Of a stretch of 55,435 nt of DNA, positions 7,176 through 14,100 are shown piece after piece (position 1 is the first letter of the stretch; each line of letters begins with the position of its first letter). Under the pieces are notes generated by a model. That model saw only the letters and a program-made list of their open reading frames with translations, made no database searches and had not been told where the DNA came from. Source of the DNA: a virus; IMG/VR virus record IMGVR_UViG_3300025326_000038, positions 1 through 55,435 of that record. One strand, 5' to 3'. The position numbers were made by a program, and so were the translations under genes.

Positions 7176-7639
7176 GGAAGCCCCGCGAGCAAGACACGGT
7201 GGCGGCGATCCTCCAGCTCCTCCACGCCCATCGCATTCCAGCATGGCGGATCAACACAGGCGCCACGAAGATCGGCGGACGGTTCATCCGGTTCGGCGCG
7301 GTGGGGATGAGCGACATCCTTGCGCTTCGACCTAGAACAGTTATTGAGCTTTTGCCGCATGACGGGCATGGCGTAAGCCATCCTGCTGGCTGCGGCGGAC
7401 AGTGTAACGGTCCGATGCTCGGGCAGTGGATAAGCATCGAGGTCAAGAGCGCGACAGGAAAGACAACGCCCGCCCAGCAGAGCTTTCTGGATCAGGTGAA
7501 CGCGGCGGGCGGCAGAGCGTTTGTGGCACGGAGCGTGGATGACGTGGCCCGCGAACTCGATTTCCCACCCTCCCCCACCGTCGGCGGCCGGCCGATCTCG
7601 TGGGCGACGGCGCGGCGGATCAGCAAGGATGGGCCATGA
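7172..7639 (+). CDS. VRR-NUC domain nuclease
   Basis: 155 aa. It shows the VRR-NUC pattern: an N-terminal helix (AAILQLLHAHRIPAWRIN), the acidic residue in GMSDILAL (about 46-53), the E-x-K pair in IEVKSATGK (about 89-97) and the following AQQSFLDQVNAAGG helix. The PD-(D/E)XK fold family includes phage structure-specific or Holliday-junction nucleases, so replication or recombination processing is likely. The last 23 residues (VGGRPISWATARRISKDGP at the end) are almost identical to the end of the unrelated RusA-like protein in copy B. Confidence 0.85.
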   Translation: MRKPREQDTVAAILQLLHAHRIPAWRINTGATKIGGRFIRFGAVGMSDILALRPRTVIELLPHDGHGVSHPAGCGGQCNGPMLGQWISIEVKSATGKTTPAQQSFLDQVNAAGGRAFVARSVDDVARELDFPPSPTVGGRPISWATARRISKDGP

Positions 7640-7833
7640 GCGCCTGCCCGAATAATCTGGCGGACGCCACGCGCTACTTCCGGCGGCTGTTCCTCCTACA
7701 CCACCTAGCGGCAGCCGGGACGATCACCGCGACCGCCACGCAACTCGGGACGCAGCGGACGTACATTACCCGCCTCAATCGGCAATTGGACGTCGAAGGC
7801 CCCCGATCTTCGAAGCGCCCGGAACGGACATGA
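7636..7833 (+). CDS. Small HTH protein, 65 aa, copy A
   Basis: Helix-turn-helix of Fis type near residues 30-50 (TATQLGTQRTYITRLNRQL), with a helical N-terminus (NNLADATRYFRRLFLLHHL). It is likely a DNA-binding regulator. The copy-B homologue has the same length and differs at about eleven positions. It starts in an ATGA overlap with the nuclease gene and ends in an ATGA overlap with the next. Confidence 0.75.
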   Translation: MSACPNNLADATRYFRRLFLLHHLAAAGTITATATQLGTQRTYITRLNRQLDVEGPRSSKRPERT

Positions 7834-7976
7834 CGACACCGATGGATGATCTCAGCCCGAAAGCACGCGAACTCAAGCGGTTCCTGGAGCATCTCGTGAC
7901 CGTCCATGTGACGACCGATCTCGCAGGCGTGTCGGGGTGTGGGCAGTGCGACCACTTCAAGGCGGCGCTGGCATGA
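7830..7976 (+). CDS. Conserved micro-protein, 48 aa, copy A
   Basis: Acidic-helical peptide (MDDLSPKARELKRFLEHL) ending with a CGQC pair. The same length is kept in copy B (53,004-53,150), with only a few conservative changes, which supports real translation. Stop-start overlaps on both sides place it in the operon. No function recognised. Confidence 0.6.
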   Translation: MTTPMDDLSPKARELKRFLEHLVTVHVTTDLAGVSGCGQCDHFKAALA

Positions 7977-8116
7977 GCTCTGCTCGCTGCCTCGCCCGCC
8001 TTCTGACCCTCGCGGCGCTCGCCTGTCTCCTGGCCGTCTCCCTCTGGCCCGAGCCGGTCTGCCGGGCGTGCGGGGCGGAGATTTTGCGGGATAGCGTGCT
8101 GCTGAGGGCGCGGTGA
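7973..8116 (+). CDS. Small membrane protein, 47 aa, copy A
   Basis: An N-terminal basic patch is followed by one hydrophobic helix (LLTLAALACLLAVSLW) and then a CRACG pair. It is probably a single-pass inner-membrane peptide or has an uncleaved signal anchor. The copy-B version keeps residues 1-40 and differs only at the C-terminus, where the two copies' cargo diverges again. Confidence 0.55.
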   Translation: MSSARCLARLLTLAALACLLAVSLWPEPVCRACGAEILRDSVLLRAR

Positions 8117-8517
8117 TGGGATTCAAGTCGGGCCGGAAAGTGACGTTCTGCGCGGAGCGGCTCCAGCAGGCCCGCGAGTGCCGAGGATTGAGTCAGCGAC
8201 AACTCGCCGCAAAAGTCGGCGTGCATGTCGAGTTCGTCAAGGAATGGGAGAAGGGCGGCTCGCTGCCGAAGCGCGGCACGTTTTCAGTAGATCAAGTCGC
8301 CTCGCTGGCTCTCGCGCTCGGCTTTCCCGTCTCATTCTTCTACCAAGAGCCACCGCCTCCGCTCGGTCCTACCTCACTGGACTACCACGGCACCAGACTC
8401 GTCTGTGATGCCTGCGACGAGGATGTGGAGTCGTGGCAAGTCGTCGAAGCGAACGGACAAGACTTCCACCCTGAATGCTCACCGCCCCGTGATAGAGCGG
8501 GAGAGACCAAGCCATGA
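8116..8517 (+). CDS. XRE-family HTH regulator with C-terminal Cys motif
   Basis: 133 aa. A typical XRE HTH spans residues 12-70 (ERLQQARECRGLSQRQLAAK, then VEFVKEWEKG). The C-terminus carries a CDACDEDV pair with a later His/Cys (FHPEC), possibly a metal site. It may be a transcriptional regulator of the early operon. It is absent from copy B, where small unrelated genes occupy the site. A GTG three bases upstream is an alternative start. Confidence 0.8.
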   Translation: MGFKSGRKVTFCAERLQQARECRGLSQRQLAAKVGVHVEFVKEWEKGGSLPKRGTFSVDQVASLALALGFPVSFFYQEPPPPLGPTSLDYHGTRLVCDACDEDVESWQVVEANGQDFHPECSPPRDRAGETKP

Positions 8518-8864
8518 CCGCCCTTGATCGGCAGACGGCGCTGGAGCGGCTGTACGTGGCCGCGCTCAACATGTACAAACAGTACCGCGACGCTCCACGG
8601 GATATCGTCATGCAGCTTCGAGATGCTCTCATCGCCGTTGAGGAGGCCGCGCTGGAGGGGGAACTCAAGGAACGAATGGAGTGGTGGCGGGCTCGCTGGG
8701 AGAAGGAATGTGCCGACCTCGCCGACGCCCGCGCGGCGATTCGAGAGGCGGGCATATTGCTCCGCCATGCCTATGGTCCCGTAGAATCTGCGAAGCCGTG
8801 GACCGAATACGATCTATGGCTCGCCCTGCCCGCTGTCGTCGCGGCGTTGGAGGAGAAGAAATGA
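8514..8864 (+). CDS. Hypothetical helical protein, 116 aa
   Basis: Almost entirely alpha-helical and charged (KERMEWWRARWEKECADLADARAAI). Its last 12 residues (LALPAVVAALEEKK) match the end of a different protein in copy B (53,782-54,198), so the 3' ends are related while the 5' parts diverge. Function unknown. Overlaps both neighbours by ATGA. Confidence 0.6.
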   Translation: MTALDRQTALERLYVAALNMYKQYRDAPRDIVMQLRDALIAVEEAALEGELKERMEWWRARWEKECADLADARAAIREAGILLRHAYGPVESAKPWTEYDLWLALPAVVAALEEKK

Positions 8865-8890
8865 TGCTCTACCACGGGGACTGCCGGTGA
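8861..8890 (+). pseudogene. Nine-codon remnant resembling a DNA methyltransferase start
   Basis: The ATGA-coupled micro-ORF reads MMLYHGDCR and stop. M-x-LYHGDC is a very common N-terminus of phage N4/N6-type DNA methyltransferases, and the copy-B methyltransferase here begins similarly (VTLYRGDAL). The simplest reading is that a methyltransferase gene was replaced by the PAPS-reductase-like gene, leaving its first codons. Short match, so only moderate confidence. Confidence 0.35.
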
Positions 8891-9747
8891 TACGCCACGA
8901 TCCACAGGAGGTCCGCGAGAAGCTCGCTAGCCGAGTTGTCGTCGCGTCCATTAGCGGCGGCAAAGATAGTGCGGCGATGAGCCTCTATCTTACCGAGCTT
9001 GGCGTCGAACATCGGCGCGTGTTTGCCGACACCGGATGGGAGCACGCACTGACCTACAAGTATCTGCGCGGTCCGTTGACGGCACACATCGGCGCGATCG
9101 ACGAGGTGCGCGGGCCCCGACCAATGGACGATCTTATCCGCCACAAGAAGATGTTCCCGGCGCGGATCAAGAGATTTTGCACAGAGCATCTCAAGGTGAA
9201 GCCGTTACAAGCATACTTCTTGGCGCTGTCAGCCGAGGATGACTATGTAAACGCTATCGGCATCCGGCGCGGCGAATCGGTGGCGCGGGCGGCCGCCGTC
9301 GAGTGGGAATGGAGCGAGTCGTTCGACTGTGAGGTCTGGCGGCCCCTCGTAGAGTGGACCGAAACAGATGTGATCGAGATCCATCGCCGCCATGGCCTGC
9401 CGCCCAACCCGCTCTATCTCATGGGCGCGCGCCGTGTCGGCTGCTGGCCCTGCATCTTTGCCTCGAAAGCAGAAATCTCGTTGGTCGCAGAGCACGATCC
9501 GGCACGAATCGACACGATTCGCGCACTCGAAGCCGAGACCAACGCCAGTCGCATGGCGACGTTTAGCGCCCGTGGCGAGATGATGCGCTACCCGGCCACG
9601 TTCTTCACATTGCGCCCAGATGGCAAAACCCACGTAGCTGCGCCGATCGACGCGGTGGTGGAGTGGGCCCGTGAGAGCGGTCCGGAGCAGCCGACACTCT
9701 TTGACGAAGGCTGCATGCGGTGGGGCTTGTGCGATACGACGGAATGA
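8887..9747 (+). CDS. PAPS-reductase-family (PP-loop) enzyme
   Basis: 286 aa. The PP-loop SISGGKDSA (residues 22-30) binds the nucleotide phosphates in adenylating enzymes of the PAPS reductase/CysH/DndC group. Later features are FADTGWEHALTYKYL, KRFCTEHLKVKPL, GIRRGES and CWPCIF (a CxxC typical of the phage subgroup). The family activates by adenylation or reduces sulfo-nucleotides. Phage members are suspected of nucleic-acid or nucleotide modification, which is inference here. GTG start in a GTGA overlap. No copy-B partner. Confidence 0.8.
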   Translation: MIRHDPQEVREKLASRVVVASISGGKDSAAMSLYLTELGVEHRRVFADTGWEHALTYKYLRGPLTAHIGAIDEVRGPRPMDDLIRHKKMFPARIKRFCTEHLKVKPLQAYFLALSAEDDYVNAIGIRRGESVARAAAVEWEWSESFDCEVWRPLVEWTETDVIEIHRRHGLPPNPLYLMGARRVGCWPCIFASKAEISLVAEHDPARIDTIRALEAETNASRMATFSARGEMMRYPATFFTLRPDGKTHVAAPIDAVVEWARESGPEQPTLFDEGCMRWGLCDTTE

Positions 9748-9783
9748 GCCGCCGTCGCCGCGGCGGTGAAGGAGGAGGAGTCC

Positions 9784-9840
9784 ATGACCGCAACGGAATT
9801 CTTCGATCCTCAGACGGATAACCCCGCCCATGCCGACTGA
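9784..9840 (+). CDS. Possible leader micro-ORF, 18 aa
   Basis: An ATG after a strong AAGGAGGAGG ribosome site encodes MTATEFFDPQTDNPAHAD. It ends inside the next start region, overlapping that gene by 11 bases. The tail DNPAHAD resembles the end of the zinc peptide in copy B (DDPAHAD), so it may be the residue of a longer gene or a coupling peptide for the gene at 9830. Confidence 0.3.
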   Translation: MTATEFFDPQTDNPAHAD

Positions 9841-10195
9841 CGAGACGCCCAGCGCGGCGGCGGTGGAGAAGGCCGAGAGTCTCTGGACTGATCTTGCCAC
9901 CCATAACCGAGATACGTGGGAAAACGTCACGCTGATTGCCCTCGCCGAGCAGGCGCGGGAGATCGCCCAGCTCACGACGATCCTGACCGACGTGACCGCG
10001 GACGCGAACCTGAGCCATCAGCAGATCACGAGACTGGAAGAGGAGGTCGGGCGGGTGCGGGGGGCGCTGGAGAAAGCGAGGGAAACGATCCAGGCACTCC
10101 ATGGTCAAGAGGCATGGGATATCTACGAACAGCACTCACCCGAAATGAAACAGATTGACGCCGCCCTCCGCGTGACGCCAGAGGCGGGGGGATGA
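9830..10195 (+). CDS. Coiled-coil hypothetical protein, 121 aa
   Basis: Long heptad-rich helix (about residues 40-95: REIAQLTTILTDVTADANL, then LEEEVGRVRGALEKARETI), suggesting an oligomeric coiled coil. Only the first 10 codons (MPTDETPSA) are recognisable in copy B, where the gene is lost. Function unknown. Confidence 0.6.
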   Translation: MPTDETPSAAAVEKAESLWTDLATHNRDTWENVTLIALAEQAREIAQLTTILTDVTADANLSHQQITRLEEEVGRVRGALEKARETIQALHGQEAWDIYEQHSPEMKQIDAALRVTPEAGG

Positions 10196-10308
10196 TGATC
10201 CGCCTCCTCCGCCACGCCGCCCAGACCCCGCTGATGCTCGGCCTGCTCGATTATCCCGCGCCCGGCCAGGTCGTCGCCTGCCCCGTGCTCTTCCTCGACG
10301 GGCGGTAG
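10192..10308 (+). CDS. Micro-protein, 38 aa, copy A
   Basis: The C-terminal half (YPAPGQVVACPVLFLDGR) is identical to that of the 50-aa protein at 54,852-55,004 in copy B. The N-terminal halves are unrelated. This is another example of exchange inside a small gene. ATGA overlap upstream. Function unknown. Confidence 0.5.
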   Translation: MMIRLLRHAAQTPLMLGLLDYPAPGQVVACPVLFLDGR

Positions 10309-10313
10309 TCCTC

Positions 10314-10520
10314 ATGCCAGATGATCCGATCCTCTATCGCTTTCGCGTGACGTTTCTGAACGTGCACAACGGCGTCACGTACGAGGTGCTCGTCTCCACG
10401 CCGATACGGTGGAGAGCGCTCCCCCTTGCGCAGACGGCGCTCAGTGAGCACCTGACGAAGACGGCCGGGCAGGTTCACGACTGGGTGCATTACTCGACGG
10501 CGGAGCTCCCCAAGGCATGA
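10314..10520 (+). CDS. Conserved small protein, 68 aa, copy A
   Basis: Predicted beta-beta-alpha type small domain (VTFLNVHNGVTYEVLVSTP, then SEHLTKTAGQVHDWVHYST). The same length is kept in copy B, with changes concentrated in the first helix. Between it and the helicase gene lies a TTGACA conserved in both copies (10,533 and 55,213). That may be a -35 box for the helicase, although no good -10 is seen. Confidence 0.6.
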   Translation: MPDDPILYRFRVTFLNVHNGVTYEVLVSTPIRWRALPLAQTALSEHLTKTAGQVHDWVHYSTAELPKA

Positions 10521-10578
10521 CCCGAGGCCGACTTGACAACGGGTTCGCTCCCATGATAGCCGCCCTGACGCCTCGCTG

Positions 10579-12051
10579 ATGCCCACGCTCGCCGACTGGC
10601 TCACGTCGCGCATCCCCCCGAACAGCCTTGAGGCCGAGCGCGCGGTCCTGGGCGTCGCCCTCCTCGACCGCGCCGGGCCGGCCGCGCTCTGCCGGACGCT
10701 CCGCGCCGAGGACTTCTACGCCGAGAAGCACCGGCACATCTACGCGGGGATCGCCGCCCTCCTGACCGCCCAGAGCGCCGTGGATCTCCTCACGCTGCCC
10801 GAGACGCTGCGCCAGCAGGGGCACCTCGAGGAGATCGGCGGTCCGGCCTACCTCGGCCAGCTCATCGAGGAAGCGGCCCTCCTGACCGCCATGCCGGACT
10901 ACTGCCGGTTGATCCAGGACAAGGCGGCGCTGCGGGAACTGATCCGGCTCAGTACGGAGACCGTCCAGCGCGCGTATGAGAACGGACAGCCCGCGAGCGA
11001 GATCGCTGGACAGGCGACGACGGCCCTGGCCGCGGTCATGCGGAGCGCCGGGGGGCGACCGAGGCCTGCGATGCGCCCGCTCGCCGACCTCCTCGCCACG
11101 CCACCGGCGCGGCCCGTGTGGCTCGTGGAGTCGCTGATCCTGCAGGGCGCCAACGGCTGGATCGGCGCCGGGGCGAAGGTCGGCAAATCCCTGCTCGCCT
11201 TAGATCTCCTCCTCGCCTGTGCCCTCGGCCAGCCCTGGCTCGATACCTTCGCCGTCGCCCGTCCGCTCACGGTCGCCTTCGTCGAGGAAGAGGATTCCGC
11301 CTGGCGCGTCTACGAGCGGGCCACCCGGCTCCTGGCCGCGCGAGGCGCCCCCATGCCGACCGCGTTCTTTCTCACGGTCCGCACCGGCGTCCAGCTCGAT
11401 CAGGAAGCCTCGCTCGGCCCGCTGCTCGACCTCCTGCGCTCGCGCCCGGTGGATCTCGTGTTCTGGGACGTGTTCAACCGGCTCCACACGCTCGACGAGA
11501 AGCGCCCCGATCAGATGCTCCCGCTCCTCAAGCGCGTGGACCGCCTCCGCGATGAGTACGGGTGCGCCAACCTGATCGCACACCACGCCCGCAAGCCCGG
11601 CGTCTCCGGCCCCGACCTCGCCTCCGGCGGCCAACAGCTCCGGGGGCCGAGCGAGTTCTGGGGCTGGGCCGAGAACAGCCTGTATCTGAAACCGCTCAAA
11701 ACCAAGGGCGCGCTCATCGTCGAACCCGAGAGCAAAGACGCGCTCGTCGCCCCGTTCAAGGTGCACCTCGAGGACCTCGGGCCCGACAGCCGGCGGTGGG
11801 TCTATGACGGGGAGGTCGCGGCCAGGGTCAGTGATGGCGAGGCCACACGGACCCTCATCCTTGATGCCCTGGCACTCAATCCGATGACCGTCGGACAGCT
11901 CGTGGACCACACGAAAAAGACGGATCGGACCCTGAAGAAACATCTCGGCGCGCTCGAAGAAGATGGGGCCGTCGAGGCCACCAAGGAGCCCGGTCGGGCT
12001 GGGCGAAAACTGTGGATGCTGCGCTCTAAGACAGAAGAGCTGCCGTTCTGA
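10579..12051 (+). CDS. Replicative helicase: DnaB N-domain fused to RepA-type ATPase and winged helix
   Basis: 490 aa. Residues about 12-110 match the DnaB N-terminal helical domain (PPNSLEAERAVLGVALLD, AEDFYAEKHRHIYAGI). The motor resembles the RSF1010 RepA/AAA_25 hexameric helicases rather than DnaB: Walker A GAGAKVGKS (about 196-204), Walker B DLVFWDVF (about 292-299), AHHARK sensor-like motif and the GGQQLRGPSEFWGWAEN loop. The C-terminus (about 420-480) is a wHTH (PMTVGQLVDHTKKTDRTLKK). It likely loads at and unwinds the phage origin. The first 133 bases match the truncated copy at the right edge except for one base. Confidence 0.85.
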   Translation: MPTLADWLTSRIPPNSLEAERAVLGVALLDRAGPAALCRTLRAEDFYAEKHRHIYAGIAALLTAQSAVDLLTLPETLRQQGHLEEIGGPAYLGQLIEEAALLTAMPDYCRLIQDKAALRELIRLSTETVQRAYENGQPASEIAGQATTALAAVMRSAGGRPRPAMRPLADLLATPPARPVWLVESLILQGANGWIGAGAKVGKSLLALDLLLACALGQPWLDTFAVARPLTVAFVEEEDSAWRVYERATRLLAARGAPMPTAFFLTVRTGVQLDQEASLGPLLDLLRSRPVDLVFWDVFNRLHTLDEKRPDQMLPLLKRVDRLRDEYGCANLIAHHARKPGVSGPDLASGGQQLRGPSEFWGWAENSLYLKPLKTKGALIVEPESKDALVAPFKVHLEDLGPDSRRWVYDGEVAARVSDGEATRTLILDALALNPMTVGQLVDHTKKTDRTLKKHLGALEEDGAVEATKEPGRAGRKLWMLRSKTEELPF

Positions 12052-12061
12052 GGAGGCCGAC

Positions 12062-12240
12062 GGTATGACGGTGTGCCACGGTGTGAAGTTCATACGGCTT
12101 CATACCTACAAGTATGTGATTGGAAAGACGTATCGGGCGCCAGTCCGTTACCGTCACGGTGTGAAGGTAGAGCCATCACTGCGACGGTGTGAAGGTATGA
12201 AGCGCACCCTAAAGGGGTGCTTCATGCACTTCATACCGTC
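12062..12240 (+). repeat. Iteron-like repeat and hairpin cluster, candidate replication origin or operator array
   Basis: ACGGTGTGAAG occurs at 12,078, 12,156 and 12,184, plus a shortened ACGGTGTG at 12,068. TTCATAC occurs in direct orientation at 12,089, 12,099 and about 12,230, and as the inverse GTATGA at 12,063 and 12,195. A hairpin ATGAAGC-CACCC / GGGTGCTTCAT (one bulged G) spans 12,197-12,225, within outer arms GGTATGAAG and CTTCATACC. The cluster lies right after the helicase and before an HTH gene. It could be an origin with initiator sites or the autoregulatory operator of that HTH gene. Confidence 0.6.
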
Positions 12241-12255
12241 GTGGAGGCGGGAGAC

Positions 12256-12504
12256 GTGAGCGCCCAGCTGAGCAACCTCCCTGGCCTTCAGCAGGCCGCC
12301 TACTGGTTCACCATCGCCGACTGCGCCATGGCCCTGCGCTGTAGCGTGCGCACCGTCCGGCGACACCTGCCATCGGTGCCAAAGGCGGAGCGCGTCAAGG
12401 TCACACGGAAGATCGATGGGGTGCGGACCACGCGCTATTGGCGAGTCTCGCCGGCCGGCCTTCGTGTCTTGGGCCGTCTGACACGGCAGGCGCCGTATCT
12501 CTAG
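12256..12504 (+). CDS. HTH DNA-binding protein, 82 aa
   Basis: GTG start after a GGCGGGAG-like site. An HTH lies near residues 17-40 (FTIADCAMALRCSVRTVRRH), followed by a basic wing-like part (KVTRKIDGVRTTRYWRVSPAGL), suggestive of MerR/Xis-type or replication-initiator-accessory proteins. It sits between the repeat cluster and the packaging genes, so it may bind those repeats and control replication or the late switch. Confidence 0.65.
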   Translation: MSAQLSNLPGLQQAAYWFTIADCAMALRCSVRTVRRHLPSVPKAERVKVTRKIDGVRTTRYWRVSPAGLRVLGRLTRQAPYL

Positions 12505-12935
12505 ACGCGCTGCGTTGCAAAAATCGTCTTTTCGACTGGCCACCTACACCGTGTCACCCTGAGACCTAGCCACCCTAAGGGGTGGCCACTACCGCCTTGC
12601 ATAGGCACGCCGTCGTCAGAGAAAGTGTTGATCGTGAAGGCAAATCTCTGGCCTCTGCGAATGCTGAGTGGCGCGCTGGCGTCGGTAATCTCCCGTACAG
12701 TCCCCGCACGTCGTGATGGAGGAGCGCGAAATGTAGAGAGAAATTCGGCGCAGGATTCTGCGCGAGAACCCGCGGGCCGCTCGCGCGTCGACGTCGAGGC
12801 CCGCCGGTTCATTGCTGGCTCGACTTCCCCAGGCAACACCGCCACACAGACACCACGCGCGGTTTCCGGAAAATCTTTCCACGCAGAGTTGTACGCAGAG
12901 ATTCCACCGCCGCTTCCGGCGCGAGTGAGGACGTG
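12505..12935. other. 431-base stretch without a convincing gene (early/late boundary)
   Basis: Frames on both strands are open for about 100-145 codons, but their products are low-complexity Arg/Pro/Ser sequences with no ribosome site or family resemblance. Visible structure is a GCCACCC/GGGTGGC hairpin (12,569-12,586) and a TGGCCACC...GGTGGCCA inverted repeat (12,537-12,588). The segment separates early from late genes, so a late promoter, packaging site or regulatory RNA could lie here. None is demonstrated. Confidence 0.5.
12569..12586 (+). terminator. Hairpin after the early operon, possible terminator or protein site
   Basis: Seven-base-pair stem GCCACCC/GGGTGGC with a four-base TAAG loop. 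No U-tract follows, so intrinsic termination is doubtful. The core CACCCTAAGGGGTG closely resembles the hairpin CACCCTAAAGGGGTG at 12,205-12,219, which suggests both may be bound by the same factor. Confidence 0.35.
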
Positions 12936-13238
12936 ATGGCGCACGAGTTCAGGAAATCGTCCGCGATGCTCTCGTTCCTCGAGGAGCAGGTCTATCTCCC
13001 GTTTCTACGCAAGGCGTATCAACGCATCGACGAGGGCATGGACGCGGTGAAGGTCAAGGTGTTGCAGTATGAGGGGAACGTCGTGCTCGGTCCCGCGCAG
13101 GTGGATTACACCGAGCGGCGCGAAGCCGCGAAGGAAGCGTTGAAGTTGGCGGACCACTACCCCGATCGCCTCGACGTGAACCTGGGCGGCGACGGGTTGA
13201 CGGTGATCTTGCAGGGCCTGGACGAGAGCAGAGTTTGA
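12936..13238 (+). CDS. Putative terminase small subunit
   Basis: 100 aa. The order helical N-terminus, VKVKVLQYEGNVVLGPAQVD, then TERREAAKEALKLADHYPDR resembles small terminase-type proteins in which a beta segment precedes a R-x-x-A-x-x-x-A-L helix. It lies at the start of the packaging genes, three genes before the large subunit. It would recognise phage DNA and hand it to the large subunit. No HTH is evident, so this rests on weak similarity and position. The alternative is an uncharacterised packaging accessory protein. Confidence 0.45.
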   Translation: MAHEFRKSSAMLSFLEEQVYLPFLRKAYQRIDEGMDAVKVKVLQYEGNVVLGPAQVDYTERREAAKEALKLADHYPDRLDVNLGGDGLTVILQGLDESRV

Positions 13239-13717
13239 GTTTCGTCAAGCGGGGAGATCGTGGACTGCTGACTGAAATTACCTGTCTCGAACGGCTGGTT
13301 ACGCTGGGATACCGCGAGATCTTCAAGCCAGCTCTGTCGGACCGAGGTGTAGACCTCGTCGTGCGGACAGCGACGGGCTACCACGGGGTCCAGGTCAAGA
13401 CAGCGACGCCGAAGAAAACGCGCGGCGGTCGACTCTCATGGACGCTTGACCTCGCCGCCGGCGTCGCTCGCCGCGGGACATTGCGGCACTCGGATCCCGT
13501 AGCGTATTACCGTCAAGCCGGCGTATCGGTGATGGTCGCCCGCGTCGAGGCGGGATTTTACGTGCTGCAGCTCGCCGATTGCGGATCGGTGAATACCTCG
13601 CTAGAGAGCCGGTCGTATTTGTGGGAGGCGTGGGAGCGCGCGCTGGGCGGGCCGCCAGAACTCTCGGACGAAGCCGAAGTTCAGTCTCTTGAACGACAGA
13701 TGAGGTTGCTGAGTTGA
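13235..13717 (+). CDS. PD-(D/E)XK endonuclease-like protein
   Basis: 160 aa from a TTG start in a TTGA overlap. The N-terminal glutamate helix (LLTEITCLERLVTLGY), the acidic SDRGVDLVV and the Q-V-K in HGVQVKTA form the core of the restriction-endonuclease-like fold, as in small PDDEXK_11-type nucleases. Its place between the putative small terminase and the large subunit suggests a role in packaging or DNA maturation, or a free-standing nuclease moron. The glutamate of E-x-K is replaced by Gln, as in some family members. Confidence 0.65.
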   Translation: MSFVKRGDRGLLTEITCLERLVTLGYREIFKPALSDRGVDLVVRTATGYHGVQVKTATPKKTRGGRLSWTLDLAAGVARRGTLRHSDPVAYYRQAGVSVMVARVEAGFYVLQLADCGSVNTSLESRSYLWEAWERALGGPPELSDEAEVQSLERQMRLLS

Positions 13718-13747
13718 AGACCGCCACGCAGGGCACAGGAGGCCACG

Positions 13748-14098
13748 ATGAACGAGCGACCGATCGACTGGCTGGTGCTGGCGAACAAGTACGGGATCTG
13801 GTTGGAGCAGGGGCGGAAGCGCCTGGTGGAGTGGCGGGAAGCGAACCGGACCGCGGGCGACGACGAGCAGGGGTGCCGGGCGCGGTGGGACGCGCGGGAC
13901 GCGATGCGGACGTGGTGCGCGGCGTTGAAGCGGGAGCTGGATCTCGACGTGGGCGAGGGCGTCCGCGCGCGGGTGAACTTCGCGGCGACGGGGAGTCCGC
14001 TGGGGACGAACGAGCTCGGGGAGCACGAGGCACGGCTCGCCGCGCTCGACCGGCTGATTGGGCAGTTACTCAGCCAGGCGGGGCCGCTGACGGGGTAG
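13748..14098 (+). CDS. Hypothetical protein preceding large terminase, 116 aa
   Basis: An AGGAGG site lies about five bases upstream of the ATG. The protein is helical and Trp/Arg-rich (DWLVLANKYGIWLEQGRKRL, then RARWDARDAMRTWCAALKRE), with a Gly-rich linker and a final helix. Position makes it a second candidate for the small terminase or a head-assembly accessory protein. No family recognised. Confidence 0.6.
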   Translation: MNERPIDWLVLANKYGIWLEQGRKRLVEWREANRTAGDDEQGCRARWDARDAMRTWCAALKRELDLDVGEGVRARVNFAATGSPLGTNELGEHEARLAALDRLIGQLLSQAGPLTG

Positions 14099-14100
14099 TC

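Noticed and set aside
10533-10561. Helicase promoter at the conserved TTGACA
   Set aside because: The -35-like box is conserved in both copies, but no -10 of reasonable quality lies at 16-18 bases in either.
1-10711. Terminal redundancy of a circularly permuted genome
   Set aside because: The two copies differ by point changes, indels and whole replaced genes, so they are not one sequence read twice.
12625-12936. TTG-started 103-aa frame before the terminase genes
   Set aside because: Weak start, no ribosome site, Arg/Ser/Pro-rich product without family likeness. Kept as unexplained spacer.
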